Positions 8,668 through 17,259 of a stretch of 34,715 nt of DNA are shown one piece after another; positions within the stretch are counted from its first letter, which is position 1, and every line of letters begins with the position of its first letter. This stretch comes from Candidatus Tepidiaquacellales bacterium UBA2330. Lineage in GTDB: Bacteria; Bacteroidota; Ignavibacteria; Tepidaquicellales; Tepidaquicellaceae. The position numbers and the translations under genes are program-made. The notes beneath the pieces are model-generated. The model had not been told where the DNA came from and ran no database searches. It worked only from the letters and a program-made list of their open reading frames with translations. Location: contig DDUU01000023.1 in assembly GCA_002344965.1 (NCBI GenBank), forward strand, positions 1 to 34,715, read 5' to 3'.

Positions 8668-10248
8668 TTAAAGTTCACAGTAGTTATGATCGTTAGCAAG
8701 ATTTTTACATGGATAACGCCACATAAAATCCTTACCTGCAATAAGATCATCGGCGCATTCCGGTCCCCAAGTACCTGCTGGATAACCATACACTACTATC
8801 TCCGGATCTTTTTTCCAGGCATTGAGGATCGGCTGAATATATCTCCAGCAGGCTTCGACAGCATCCGCTCTGATAAAAAGCGTCTGATCACCAAGCATAC
8901 AATCGAGCAGTAATTTTTCATAAGCAGCCGGCAGACTTTCCGCTGTGACATCAGAATAATGAAAATCCATGCTTACATTCTGTATTTTAAAATCAGATTC
9001 CGGCACCTTCATCGCAAATTTTAAAAGCAGACCTTCATCCGGCTGAATTCTAATTACCAGCATATTATATGAATCGGGTAAATCCCTAATGCTTTTAAAA
9101 AGATGATGCGGCGTAGCTTTAAAGTGTATGACAATTTCCGTAACTCTTGTCGGAAGTCTCTTTCCTGTTCTGATATAAAACGGCACTCCTCCCCATCTCC
9201 AGTTATCAATAAATAATTGCAAAGCGACATAAGTCTCGGTTCTTGAGTTTGCAGCAACGCCTTTCTCTTCCCTGTATCCATTGACATTTTCACCTCTGAT
9301 CTTTGAGTTTACATACTGACCTCTTATTACAGTTTTACTTACTTCTTCTTCGCTGACAGGTCTGAGCGACTGAAACACTTTCAGCGATTCATCACGGATA
9401 GAATTTGAATCAAAAGTCGAAGGCGGTTCCATCGCAATGTAACCGAGGATCTGCAGGAGATGATTTTGCACCATATCCCTTAAAGCTCCCGAGCAGTCAT
9501 AATATCCGCCCCGGTTTTCAATGCCGATGCTTTCGGAAGAAGTGATCTCAATATGATCTATATAGTTTCTGTTCCAGAGAGGTTCAAAAATTCCGTTGGC
9601 AAATCTAGTAACCAAAATATTCTGCACTGATTCTTTTCCCAGGTAGTGATCGATCCTGTAAATTTGTTTTTCCGTGAAACATCTGCTTACATATTTATTA
9701 AGCTTAAGCGCTGACTCTAGGTCATGCCCGAATGGTTTTTCAAGAATTATCCTTGTCCACGATCTGCTACTTACCTGTTTATTAAGTCCGCTTTTTCCGA
9801 TATTGGTAACTATTTCAAGGATTGAATCAGGAGGTACAGCCATATAAAGGATTCTGTTACCGCCTGTATTATTTGCTGTTTCTATAAGTTCAATTTCCGT
9901 TAGAAGATTTTTATATGATTCCGTATTTTTGTAATCGGCAATGAAGTAATGTAAATTTTTCTCGAATGCATTCCATATGGATTCATCAAATTCATTTTCA
10001 TCACTATGCTCTTTTACAGACTTCTTCATCAAATCCCTGAAAGTCCCGCTGTCCATTTCCTTTCTTGAAAAACCCGCTACGGAAAAATTTTCCGGAAGAA
10101 GTTTATCAGCATATAATTTATACAAAGAAGGGACAAGCATTCTTGCAGTTAGATCTCCGCTTGCTCCGAAAATGATCATAGTACACGGATCAGGAATTTT
10201 TTTCTTTTCAGGGGATCCGTTCATAAAATCAAGATTCGTAATTTTCAT
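8668..10248 (-). CDS. zwf: glucose-6-phosphate 1-dehydrogenase
   Basis: The 526-residue protein has the Rossmann motif GASGDLT (28-34), EKPFGHD (170-176), the G6P-binding signature RIDHYLGKE (198-206) and the catalytic histidine H263 in VQNHLLQ. It oxidises glucose-6-phosphate to 6-phosphogluconolactone, the entry step of the oxidative pentose phosphate pathway. It is transcribed 27 bases after gnd and 70 before pgl. The length is typical (about 490-530) and nothing is missing. The cofactor, presumably NADP, cannot be settled from the motif alone. Confidence 0.97.
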   Translation of the reverse strand: MKITNLDFMNGSPEKKKIPDPCTMIIFGASGDLTARMLVPSLYKLYADKLLPENFSVAGFSRKEMDSGTFRDLMKKSVKEHSDENEFDESIWNAFEKNLHYFIADYKNTESYKNLLTEIELIETANNTGGNRILYMAVPPDSILEIVTNIGKSGLNKQVSSRSWTRIILEKPFGHDLESALKLNKYVSRCFTEKQIYRIDHYLGKESVQNILVTRFANGIFEPLWNRNYIDHIEITSSESIGIENRGGYYDCSGALRDMVQNHLLQILGYIAMEPPSTFDSNSIRDESLKVFQSLRPVSEEEVSKTVIRGQYVNSKIRGENVNGYREEKGVAANSRTETYVALQLFIDNWRWGGVPFYIRTGKRLPTRVTEIVIHFKATPHHLFKSIRDLPDSYNMLVIRIQPDEGLLLKFAMKVPESDFKIQNVSMDFHYSDVTAESLPAAYEKLLLDCMLGDQTLFIRADAVEACWRYIQPILNAWKKDPEIVVYGYPAGTWGPECADDLIAGKDFMWRYPCKNLANDHNYCEL

Positions 10249-10275
10249 ATTATATATTTTATAATAAGGAGTGAA

Positions 10276-11172
10276 TTATTTTTTCTTTACTGAATGTCCG
10301 CCGAATTCATTTCTGAGTGCGGCAAGTATTTTACCGCCGAAAGATTCATCCTGTCTGGATCTGAACCTAGCAAAGAGCGAATCCGCAATTACATTTACAG
10401 GAACGCTTTTTTCAATTCCGTCTATTACGGTCCATCGTCCTTCTCCGGAATCTTCAACATAATCTTTGAGGGTGCTGAGATTTTTATCTTCTTTCAAAGC
10501 ATTAGCAAGCAGCTGCAGCAGCCAGGATCTGACGACGCTTCCCTTATCCCAGAGATCAGCTACTCCCTGAAGATCGATATTGTAATCGGATTTGTGCATA
10601 AGTTCGAATCCTTCGGCAAAAGCCTGCATCATTCCGTATTCGATTCCGTTGTGTATCATTTTTACATAGTGTCCCGCTCCGGCTTTACCTATATACATAT
10701 ATCCGTTTTCCGGTGCAAGTGATTTAAATACCGGTTCACATTGATCAAAAATATTTTTCTCACCACCGACCATCACGCAGTAGCCGAGTTCAAGTCCCCA
10801 TATCCCGCCGCTTGTCCCAGTATCCATATAATTGATACCGTATTTATCAAGTTCGGCGGCTCTTCTTACGGAGTCTTTATAATATGAATTTCCACCGTCG
10901 ATTATAATATCGCCTTTGCCAAGTAAAGGAATTAGTTCTTCAATAGTTTTCTGAACCGGATCTCCGGACGGGATCATCATCCACACAACTTTAGGCGACG
11001 GCAGTTTTGAGACCAGCTCACTTAAAGAGAAAGAAGCTTCCGCTCCTTTTTTGGAAATCTCATTTGTCTTTTCCGGTGTTCTGTTATAAACCACAACTTC
11101 ATGTTTATGAATAAGAAGCCTTTCCACCATGAAAGCTCCCATTTTTCCGAGACCGATAAAACCAATTTTCAT
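10276..11172 (-). CDS. gnd: 6-phosphogluconate dehydrogenase, decarboxylating, short form
   Basis: This 298-residue enzyme has GLGKMG (8-13), NRT (30-32), MMIPSGDP (65-72), IDGGNSYY (91-98), the substrate signature DTGTSGGIWGLELG (117-130), and catalytic K171 and E178 in KMIHNGIEYG. It converts 6-phosphogluconate to ribulose-5-phosphate and CO2 while reducing NAD(P). It belongs to the short (about 300 aa) subfamily, which lacks most of the C-terminal helical extension of the about 470 aa enzymes. Many short members use NAD, but the NRT after the second strand resembles NADP-binding forms, so the cofactor is open. It lies between pgi (36 bases upstream) and zwf (27 bases downstream). Confidence 0.95.
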   Translation of the reverse strand: MKIGFIGLGKMGAFMVERLLIHKHEVVVYNRTPEKTNEISKKGAEASFSLSELVSKLPSPKVVWMMIPSGDPVQKTIEELIPLLGKGDIIIDGGNSYYKDSVRRAAELDKYGINYMDTGTSGGIWGLELGYCVMVGGEKNIFDQCEPVFKSLAPENGYMYIGKAGAGHYVKMIHNGIEYGMMQAFAEGFELMHKSDYNIDLQGVADLWDKGSVVRSWLLQLLANALKEDKNLSTLKDYVEDSGEGRWTVIDGIEKSVPVNVIADSLFARFRSRQDESFGGKILAALRNEFGGHSVKKK

Positions 11173-11208
11173 TTATGCTCCGGTATATTTAAATTATAAG
11201 TTAGTAAA

Positions 11209-12936
11209 TTATTTCAATGCTTTTTTAAACTCTTTAATTATTACTTTAAGACCTTTATTAACATCCGCTCCGACGCTGATCTTAATTACTTTTCTGTTAT
11301 GCATCTGCAGAGATTCAAAATCCCCTGCCGCCTGTGACTGTTTTAGAATTCCGAAACTGAAATTTTTTCCGGGAATGTCTTTGTCAATTTTATCTTCACA
11401 CACGATCTGAATGAACATACCTTTATCCGGTCCGCCTTTATGATACTGACCTGTAGAATGAAGAAATCTGGGACCGTAACCGATTGTTGTCGCAGCTTTA
11501 AAATTGCTTCTGAGAATTTCCCTTAGCTGCCGGAGAAGCTTTTCCGTCTTTTCCGTTTTATTCAGATATGCCATTACAGCAAAATAATCTCCTGCAGTAT
11601 ACTTGTCAGTAAAATTTTTTATTGAATCAGTAATTTTTACTTCGCCGGTTTTCTGTGCAAGAATATTCAAAGCATCATTTTCATTACCGGGGAAAATTTG
11701 GATTTTCTTATTGCCTGATATACTTTTTTGTTCAGGAAATTTTTTATTCTTTTCATAATAATCAAGAACGTTTGATGTGTTGTCTTTACTTTCCTTTACA
11801 TTTGGTTCATCAAACGGATTAATCTTCAGCTCAGCTCCCATAACAGCAGTAGCAAATTCCCAGAAATAAAAAAGTCCGCCAAGGTCATAAAGATCATCCA
11901 GTTCAATATTCAGCGCGGGAAATTTCTTTTTAAATAACGGTTTAACTTTTTTATTTATTTTATCTTTTTTCAAATAAATATTCACAAAGAATCTGTCTCT
12001 GCCGTAAGTATTTGCTTTACCAGTAATTTCTCCTTCCACAGGCAGGATGCCTTTGCTTTCTTTCCCGGTACTCTCAGCAATAAGCTGTTCCGCCCAGTAA
12101 CCAAATGATTCGATTTTTTCAGAGAGTATGAAAGTAAGTTTATCTACCCCTAATTCCGAAAGCGCTGAAGCTAAAACTCCTGCAGCAAAAGCGGGATTCA
12201 CACTGATAGAATTTTCAAAGCACACATTCATTACCTCTTCGGCATTTTTCAAAAGTCTTACAATATCAACTCCAATTAACGCAGCAGGTACAAGTCCAAA
12301 GAATGAAAGCGCAGAATATCTTCCCCCTATATCTGCAGGATTAATAAAAGTTTTTCTAAAGCCGAGTTCTGCAGAAAGTTTTTCAAGATATGTACCGGGA
12401 TCCGTGACTGCAATGAATCTGCTTCCTGCATCAGCGCCGAAAATATCCTCAGCTTTTGCGTAGAAGTATCTTAAAAAAGAATCCACTTCAATAGTCGATC
12501 CGGATTTACTTGAAACGATGAAAAGAGTTTTTGCAATGTCTATAGAATTTTCAATATCGCTGATCGCCTGCGGGTCTGTACTGTCGAGCACAAATAAATT
12601 TAAGAATCCTTTTCTTACGCCGAAAGTATCCCTGCATACTTCAGGACACATGCTGCTGCCTCCCATTCCCAATACTACAGCGTATTCAAAGCCATTACCC
12701 TTAACTTCCTTTACGAATGAATTTATTTCATCTGACTTTTCCTGCATAGAGAGTGGAAGCATAAGCCATCCGAGACGATTTTTAATCAATGCCTCATATT
12801 CAGTTTCGTTTTTCCAGACTGTAAAATCCTTTGAATAAATTCTTTCCGGAATATCGGAATTTTCGTAATTCTTAAATTTCCTTTTTACATCGGGTTCAAA
12901 TCTTCCGAATTTAAAATCTTTTTTAGTAATTTTCAT
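11209..12936 (-). CDS. pgi: glucose-6-phosphate isomerase, of the type found in transaldolase/PGI fusions
   Basis: The 575-residue protein shows the two sugar-isomerase (SIS) phosphate sites: VLGMGGSSMCPEV (88-100) and VSSKSGSTIE (141-150). Near the C-terminus is RFLHSTGQYHKGGPDKG, a signature I associate with the PGI half of bifunctional transaldolase/glucose-6-phosphate isomerase proteins. No transaldolase domain precedes it: the frame starts at MKITKKDF and tkt lies only 33 bases upstream. It interconverts glucose-6-phosphate and fructose-6-phosphate, so carbon from transketolase can cycle back to zwf. The assignment is firm as a PGI; the link to the fusion family comes from motif wording only. 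Confidence 0.92.
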   Translation of the reverse strand: MKITKKDFKFGRFEPDVKRKFKNYENSDIPERIYSKDFTVWKNETEYEALIKNRLGWLMLPLSMQEKSDEINSFVKEVKGNGFEYAVVLGMGGSSMCPEVCRDTFGVRKGFLNLFVLDSTDPQAISDIENSIDIAKTLFIVSSKSGSTIEVDSFLRYFYAKAEDIFGADAGSRFIAVTDPGTYLEKLSAELGFRKTFINPADIGGRYSALSFFGLVPAALIGVDIVRLLKNAEEVMNVCFENSISVNPAFAAGVLASALSELGVDKLTFILSEKIESFGYWAEQLIAESTGKESKGILPVEGEITGKANTYGRDRFFVNIYLKKDKINKKVKPLFKKKFPALNIELDDLYDLGGLFYFWEFATAVMGAELKINPFDEPNVKESKDNTSNVLDYYEKNKKFPEQKSISGNKKIQIFPGNENDALNILAQKTGEVKITDSIKNFTDKYTAGDYFAVMAYLNKTEKTEKLLRQLREILRSNFKAATTIGYGPRFLHSTGQYHKGGPDKGMFIQIVCEDKIDKDIPGKNFSFGILKQSQAAGDFESLQMHNRKVIKISVGADVNKGLKVIIKEFKKALK

Positions 12937-12969
12937 AATTTAAATCTGTAAAATTAGCACATAAAGTAT

Positions 12970-14970
12970 TTATAGCAAAAAATGATTTTTAATTTTGTTT
13001 TTTATCAGGTCTTTATCAAATCCGAAATCTTTCATAATAATGTCTCCCGGAGCTGACTTACCGAATTTATCAATTCCGATTACTATTCCTGCGTCAGTTA
13101 CATACTTATGCCAGCCCAGTGAAGATCCGGCTTCAACGGAAACACGCTTTCTGAATTTTTCAGGCAGCACACTTTCTTTATAATCATCACTTTGTTTTTC
13201 AAACAATTCCCATGAAGGCATACTGACCACTCTCGCAGAAATGTTTTCATTCTGCAAATCGTCCTGAACTTCCAGAGCAAGATGAACTTCTGATCCTGTA
13301 GCAATGATTATTATATCAGATTTATTTTTTGATTCAGATAATATGTAAGCTCCTTTGCTGAGATTTTCCGCCGATGCATATTTTCCTCTGTCAAGCACGG
13401 GTAGTTTTTGTCTTGTAAGTACGAGAGCAACCGGACCGGACTTTATACTCAGCGCCGTTTTCCAAGCTTCGGAAGTTTCGTTTGCATCAGCCGGTCTTAT
13501 AACCGTTATTTCAGGAATTGATCTGAGAGAAATCAGCTGTTCGACCGGCTGATGAGTAGTACCGTCTTCTCCAAGCGCAATGCTGTCATGCGTAAATACA
13601 TAAACCGGTCTAATTCCCATTATGGCAGCAAGCCGTATTGGTGCACGCATATATTCTGAAAAAATCAGGAAAGTTCCGCCGTAAGCTATCAGAGGTTTTG
13701 TAAGAGTTATACCGTTCAGAATCGCTCCCATTGCGTGCTCTCTTACACCAAAGTGGAAATTCCTGCCGTCATAAGAACCGGGCTGAAAACTTTTATATTT
13801 TTTTAAAAAAGTATCGTTGGACGGTTCAAGGTCTGCAGAACCGCCTATTAACTGAGGGAAATATTCTGAAATGGCATTTAGTGTTTTACCAGAAGCGGAT
13901 CTTGTTGCAATTGCACCGTCTTCAGGACTAAAAACCGGAAAAGATTTTTCCCAACCTTTCTTAAAATTTCCTTTAAGCAAAGTATCAATTTCCTCAGCTT
14001 CTTTCGGGTAAACTGCGGAATATTTTTTAAATAACTTATCCCACTCAGATTTTTCTTTTTTCCCTTTATCTCCTGCTTCTTTAAAAACTTTATGAGCTTC
14101 CTCAGGAATAAAGAAATCTTTACCCGGATCAAAACCGAGGGCGGATTTTGTTAATCTGAGTTCATCCGTACCTAGCGGCGAACCGTGAGCGCCTGCAGTA
14201 TTAATTTTATTCGGACTGCCGAATGCTATTTTAGTTCTCACTTTTATCAGAGACGGCTTTGACTTTTCGTTTATTGCAGATACTATAGCGTTAGAGATTT
14301 TATCAACATCATTTCCGTCACTGACTTCTGTGACATGCCATCCAAACGCTTCAAATCTTTTTGAAGAATCTTCAGTGAAGGTAATTTCCGTATTTCCTTC
14401 AATGGAGATATGATTATCATCATAAAGATAAATAATATTTCCCAATCTAAGATGTCCTGCAAGCGAAGCTGCTTCAGAAGAAATACCCTCCATCAGATCG
14501 CCGTCGCTTACAATTGCATAAATATTGTAGTTAAAAATTCCGTATTCAGGTCTGTTATATTGAGCTGATAAATATTTCTGCGCGATTGCAAATCCGACTC
14601 CGTTAGCAAATCCCTGACCGAGCGGACCGGTTGTAGTTTCGACCCCGGGCGTAAGATGGTATTCCGGATGTCCGGGAGTTTTGCTGTCAAGCTGACGGAA
14701 TTCTTTTAAATCATCCAAAGAAATATTAAAACCTGTCAGATGCAGTAAGCTGTAAAGAAGCATACTGCCGTGTCCGGCAGATAAAACGAATCTGTCCCTT
14801 GCAGTCCAGTCCGGAGCTTCCGGATCAAATTTCATAAACTTTGTCCATAGAGTATAAGCCATAGCAGCAGCGCCCATCGGCATACCGGGGTGACCGGAAT
14901 TCGCTTTTTGGACAGCGTCAGCGGAGAGCAGACGGATGGTGTTAATACAGAGTTCGTCAGATTTAGTCAT
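12970..14970 (-). CDS. tkt: transketolase
   Basis: The 666-residue protein has NSGHPGMPMG with H27, AGHGSML with H67, TTGPLGQG (113-120), the thiamine diphosphate motif SDGDLMEG (155-162), FGVREHAMGAI with the catalytic glutamate, and HDSIALGEDGTTHQPVEQL. It transfers two-carbon units between pentose, triose and hexose phosphates using thiamine diphosphate and Mg2+. It is the first gene of the minus-strand sugar operon (tkt, pgi, gnd, zwf, pgl, glk, gaps of 17-70 bases). The promoter should lie in 14971-15030. The length is that of a full bacterial enzyme, not the split archaeal-type form. Confidence 0.98.
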   Translation of the reverse strand: MTKSDELCINTIRLLSADAVQKANSGHPGMPMGAAAMAYTLWTKFMKFDPEAPDWTARDRFVLSAGHGSMLLYSLLHLTGFNISLDDLKEFRQLDSKTPGHPEYHLTPGVETTTGPLGQGFANGVGFAIAQKYLSAQYNRPEYGIFNYNIYAIVSDGDLMEGISSEAASLAGHLRLGNIIYLYDDNHISIEGNTEITFTEDSSKRFEAFGWHVTEVSDGNDVDKISNAIVSAINEKSKPSLIKVRTKIAFGSPNKINTAGAHGSPLGTDELRLTKSALGFDPGKDFFIPEEAHKVFKEAGDKGKKEKSEWDKLFKKYSAVYPKEAEEIDTLLKGNFKKGWEKSFPVFSPEDGAIATRSASGKTLNAISEYFPQLIGGSADLEPSNDTFLKKYKSFQPGSYDGRNFHFGVREHAMGAILNGITLTKPLIAYGGTFLIFSEYMRAPIRLAAIMGIRPVYVFTHDSIALGEDGTTHQPVEQLISLRSIPEITVIRPADANETSEAWKTALSIKSGPVALVLTRQKLPVLDRGKYASAENLSKGAYILSESKNKSDIIIIATGSEVHLALEVQDDLQNENISARVVSMPSWELFEKQSDDYKESVLPEKFRKRVSVEAGSSLGWHKYVTDAGIVIGIDKFGKSAPGDIIMKDFGFDKDLIKNKIKNHFLL

Positions 14971-15028
14971 GAAATAAAATAGTTAATATATGCATAAATT
15001 TTAAGATTAAATTTGGGGTGAGGGGGTA

Positions 15029-15077
15029 GCGCGGAATTGTATTCCGCGCGGCGGCAGTAAACCACTTTAGTGGTTTA
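15029..15077. repeat. paired hairpin repeat (GCGCGGAAT palindrome plus TAAACCACT palindrome)
   Basis: Two adjacent hairpins are present: GCGCGGAAT-TGT-ATTCCGCGC (15029-15049) and TAAACCACT-TT-AGTGGTTTA (15058-15077). The second is a variant of the hairpin at 15203-15224, which points to a dispersed repeat family. The 14971-15210 gap otherwise holds only the presumed upstream region of the tkt operon. Confidence 0.7.
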
Positions 15078-15202
15078 TTGACGCCAAAAAATTATTTAGA
15101 TTATACTTCTTCTGACTTTTAATATAACCGCAAAACAGATAATTCATCTGAACATTTTTTAAACTCATCTGCTGCAAACTTCTGGTTTCGGCATCAATAG
15201 CA

Positions 15203-15224
15203 ATAAACCGCTAAAGCGGTTTAT
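15203..15224. repeat. hairpin repeat overlapping the end of the GNAT gene
   Basis: ATAAACCGCT-AA-AGCGGTTTAT is a perfect 10-bp stem. The minus-strand stop codon and the last three codons (KPL) of the acetyltransferase gene lie inside it. It is not followed by a T-run on the minus strand, so it is not a convincing terminator. Confidence 0.7.
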
Positions 15225-15783
15225 CCCCCCACTCCCCCTTCCTTATCTCATATACAAAATTCCTCTTCATCTCCTCTCCGTAATATCTCATATCTCTCTC
15301 ATCAGTTTTTACCGCACCTATCTTCTCTATCGCTTTCTGTGAACGTATGTTCTCAGCACCTATATGAAAATATACTATATCAACATATCTAAAAGCATGA
15401 TCCAGCATCAGCTGCTTAAGCGTTCTGTTATAATTTTTTCCCCAGTATTCCTTTGCTAAAAATGTATACCCTACAGATACAGCCCTCTCTTCAGAATTAT
15501 AATCATAATATCTAGAACTCCCGATCACCTTTCCTGTCTCTCTCTCCTTTACCTTAAATGCTCCTCCGGATTCTATCGCGCCTCTGAAAAAATTTTTAAA
15601 TACTTCCCTTTTATATCTGTCTTTATTAGGGTGCTGCTCCCAGACTAACGGATCTGAAGCCGCTTCAAACAATTCCTCAAAATCATCTTCCTTTAATGGT
15701 ATTACTTCAATAAATTTATTCTTCAGTTCCGGCTGTAGATTAAAACTGCTCTTTGTTTCTTCAGCATAAATCTGCTTTGTCAT
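15211..15783 (-). CDS. GNAT-family N-acetyltransferase (RimJ/RimL-like)
   Basis: The 190-residue protein follows the Acetyltransf_3 pattern: FIEVIPLKEDDFEELF at the first strand, GKVIGSSRYYDY in the middle, SVGYTFLAKEYWGKNYNRTLKQLML as the acetyl-CoA-binding loop region, and HIGAENIRSQKAIEKIG as the conserved C-terminal helix. The substrate is unknown; relatives acetylate ribosomal protein N-termini, amino acids or small amines. It is a single gene with its own upstream region, divergent from chrA. The last codons lie inside the hairpin at 15203-15224, so the native C-terminus may have been altered by that repeat. Confidence 0.85.
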   Translation of the reverse strand: MTKQIYAEETKSSFNLQPELKNKFIEVIPLKEDDFEELFEAASDPLVWEQHPNKDRYKREVFKNFFRGAIESGGAFKVKERETGKVIGSSRYYDYNSEERAVSVGYTFLAKEYWGKNYNRTLKQLMLDHAFRYVDIVYFHIGAENIRSQKAIEKIGAVKTDERDMRYYGEEMKRNFVYEIRKGEWGDKPL

Positions 15784-15919
15784 TTTTTTATCTGATTTTT
15801 TTGAACAAGTTCGTTTGTGAAAATAAATTTAATTTTTTTTTTAGTGAATTTGAATATCTGAATTTATGACTTCGTAAAGTATTAGTATATTAAAAAAATA
15901 TTTATATTTATATTATTTT
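15784..15919. promoter_or_regulatory. AT-rich divergent intergenic region between the GNAT gene and chrA
   Basis: These 136 bases lie between two divergent starts and must hold both promoters. The sequence is very AT-rich, with long T and A runs. I see no clean TTTG/TAnnTTTG pair or operator palindrome. Confidence 0.4.
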
Positions 15920-17230
15920 ATGACACCCAAACCAACTTATAAAGAAGCGTTTAAGTTCTGGCTGAAACTCGGTTTTATAAGTTTCGGAGGTCCGGCAGGC
16001 CAGATCGCGATAATGCATGAATATCTGGTTGATAAAAAAAAATGGATCAGTGACGGCAAATTTCTCAGCGCTCTGAATTTTTGCATGCTCTTGCCCGGTC
16101 CCGAAGCTCAGCAGCTTGCCGCCTACAACGGTTGGCTTTTACATGGTATCAAAGGAGGTCTTACAGCTGGTATCCTTTTTATACTTCCCTCTGTTTTTAT
16201 TCTGCTTGGTCTTAGTATAGTTTATGTTACTTTCGGAAATATCCCCTGGATAACCGCCCTTTTCAACGGTCTTAAACCTGCTGTTGTAGCTGTTGTAATT
16301 ATTGCCCTTATCAGAATTGCAAAAAAATCTCTGTTAACTCCCCTGCATTACATCACCGCTGCAGCGGCGTTCGTTTGTATATATTTTCTTAATATACCTT
16401 TTCCGTTTATAATGCTGGGAGCGCTGATCATTGCTTTTACAGCAGGAAAATTTTACCCGGCTGTTAACTCTGCTAATAATGATAATTTTATCGTTAACTC
16501 CCAAATTGAAAAAAATTATTACATTAATTCCCTGTCGGAAATTTCAGTTTTGAAATTCAATCCGCTTCAGTTTATAAAATTAACCTTGATCTTTGCTTTT
16601 ATCTGGTTGGTTCCTTTATTTATTTTTTATTTTTTTCCAAATAATTTTGAATTCTGGAAAACTCTGTCACTCTTTTTTACAAAAGCTGCTTTTGTTACTT
16701 TCGGCGGTGCTTATGCTGTACTGCCTTATGTTGCACAGTTCAGTGTTGAAAATTTAAAGTGGCTTACCGAACTTCAGATGATTGACGGACTGGCACTTGG
16801 TGAAACTACTCCGGGTCCGCTTGTTATGATACTTGCTTTCGTCGGTTTCATGGCTGGTTTTAATTTTTACGGAGGTTCGCTTCTGATGGGAACTGCCGGT
16901 CTCCTGACTACTGTATTCTACACTTTTCTGCCGAGTTTCTTTTTTATTTTTGCCGGAGCTCCGCTGATTGAAAGATCGCATAAGAACAGCTCTATTAAAA
17001 ATTCACTGAGTATTGTAACCGCAGCTGTCGTAGGCATTATTCTGAATCTCAGTATCTATTTCGGTAAAGCGATAATTTTCCCCGGCCAGTTTTCTTTTAA
17101 CAGTATTGATTTCTTTGCTGTTTTATGGATATTAATTTCAATGATCTTCCTGTATAAATTTAATATTAATGTGCCTCTGTGGATTCTCATCAGCGCACTC
17201 GCAGGTCTGATCCATTTCTTTATATTCTGA
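15920..17230 (+). CDS. chrA: chromate transporter, ChrA/CHR family (two-domain)
   Basis: The 436-residue membrane protein has two homologous CHR halves. The first carries LGFISFGGPAGQIAIMHEY and LNFCMLLPGPEAQQLAAYNGW. The second carries AAFVTFGGAYAVLPYVAQF and DGLALGETTPGPLVMILAFVGF. About ten hydrophobic helices are visible. Long-chain CHR proteins export chromate, apparently in exchange for or together with protons; some members may handle sulfate or other oxyanions. It is a single gene with no chrB-like regulator nearby, and it converges on the secreted-protein gene that ends 30 bases downstream. The family is firm; the physiological substrate is inferred. Confidence 0.92.
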   Translation: MTPKPTYKEAFKFWLKLGFISFGGPAGQIAIMHEYLVDKKKWISDGKFLSALNFCMLLPGPEAQQLAAYNGWLLHGIKGGLTAGILFILPSVFILLGLSIVYVTFGNIPWITALFNGLKPAVVAVVIIALIRIAKKSLLTPLHYITAAAAFVCIYFLNIPFPFIMLGALIIAFTAGKFYPAVNSANNDNFIVNSQIEKNYYINSLSEISVLKFNPLQFIKLTLIFAFIWLVPLFIFYFFPNNFEFWKTLSLFFTKAAFVTFGGAYAVLPYVAQFSVENLKWLTELQMIDGLALGETTPGPLVMILAFVGFMAGFNFYGGSLLMGTAGLLTTVFYTFLPSFFFIFAGAPLIERSHKNSSIKNSLSIVTAAVVGIILNLSIYFGKAIIFPGQFSFNSIDFFAVLWILISMIFLYKFNINVPLWILISALAGLIHFFIF

Positions 17231-17259
17231 ATCATTTAATCCCATATTCAAAATTTTTA

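Noticed and set aside
17231..17259. Terminator between the convergent chrA and LamG genes
   Set aside because: The 29-base gap has no stable stem.
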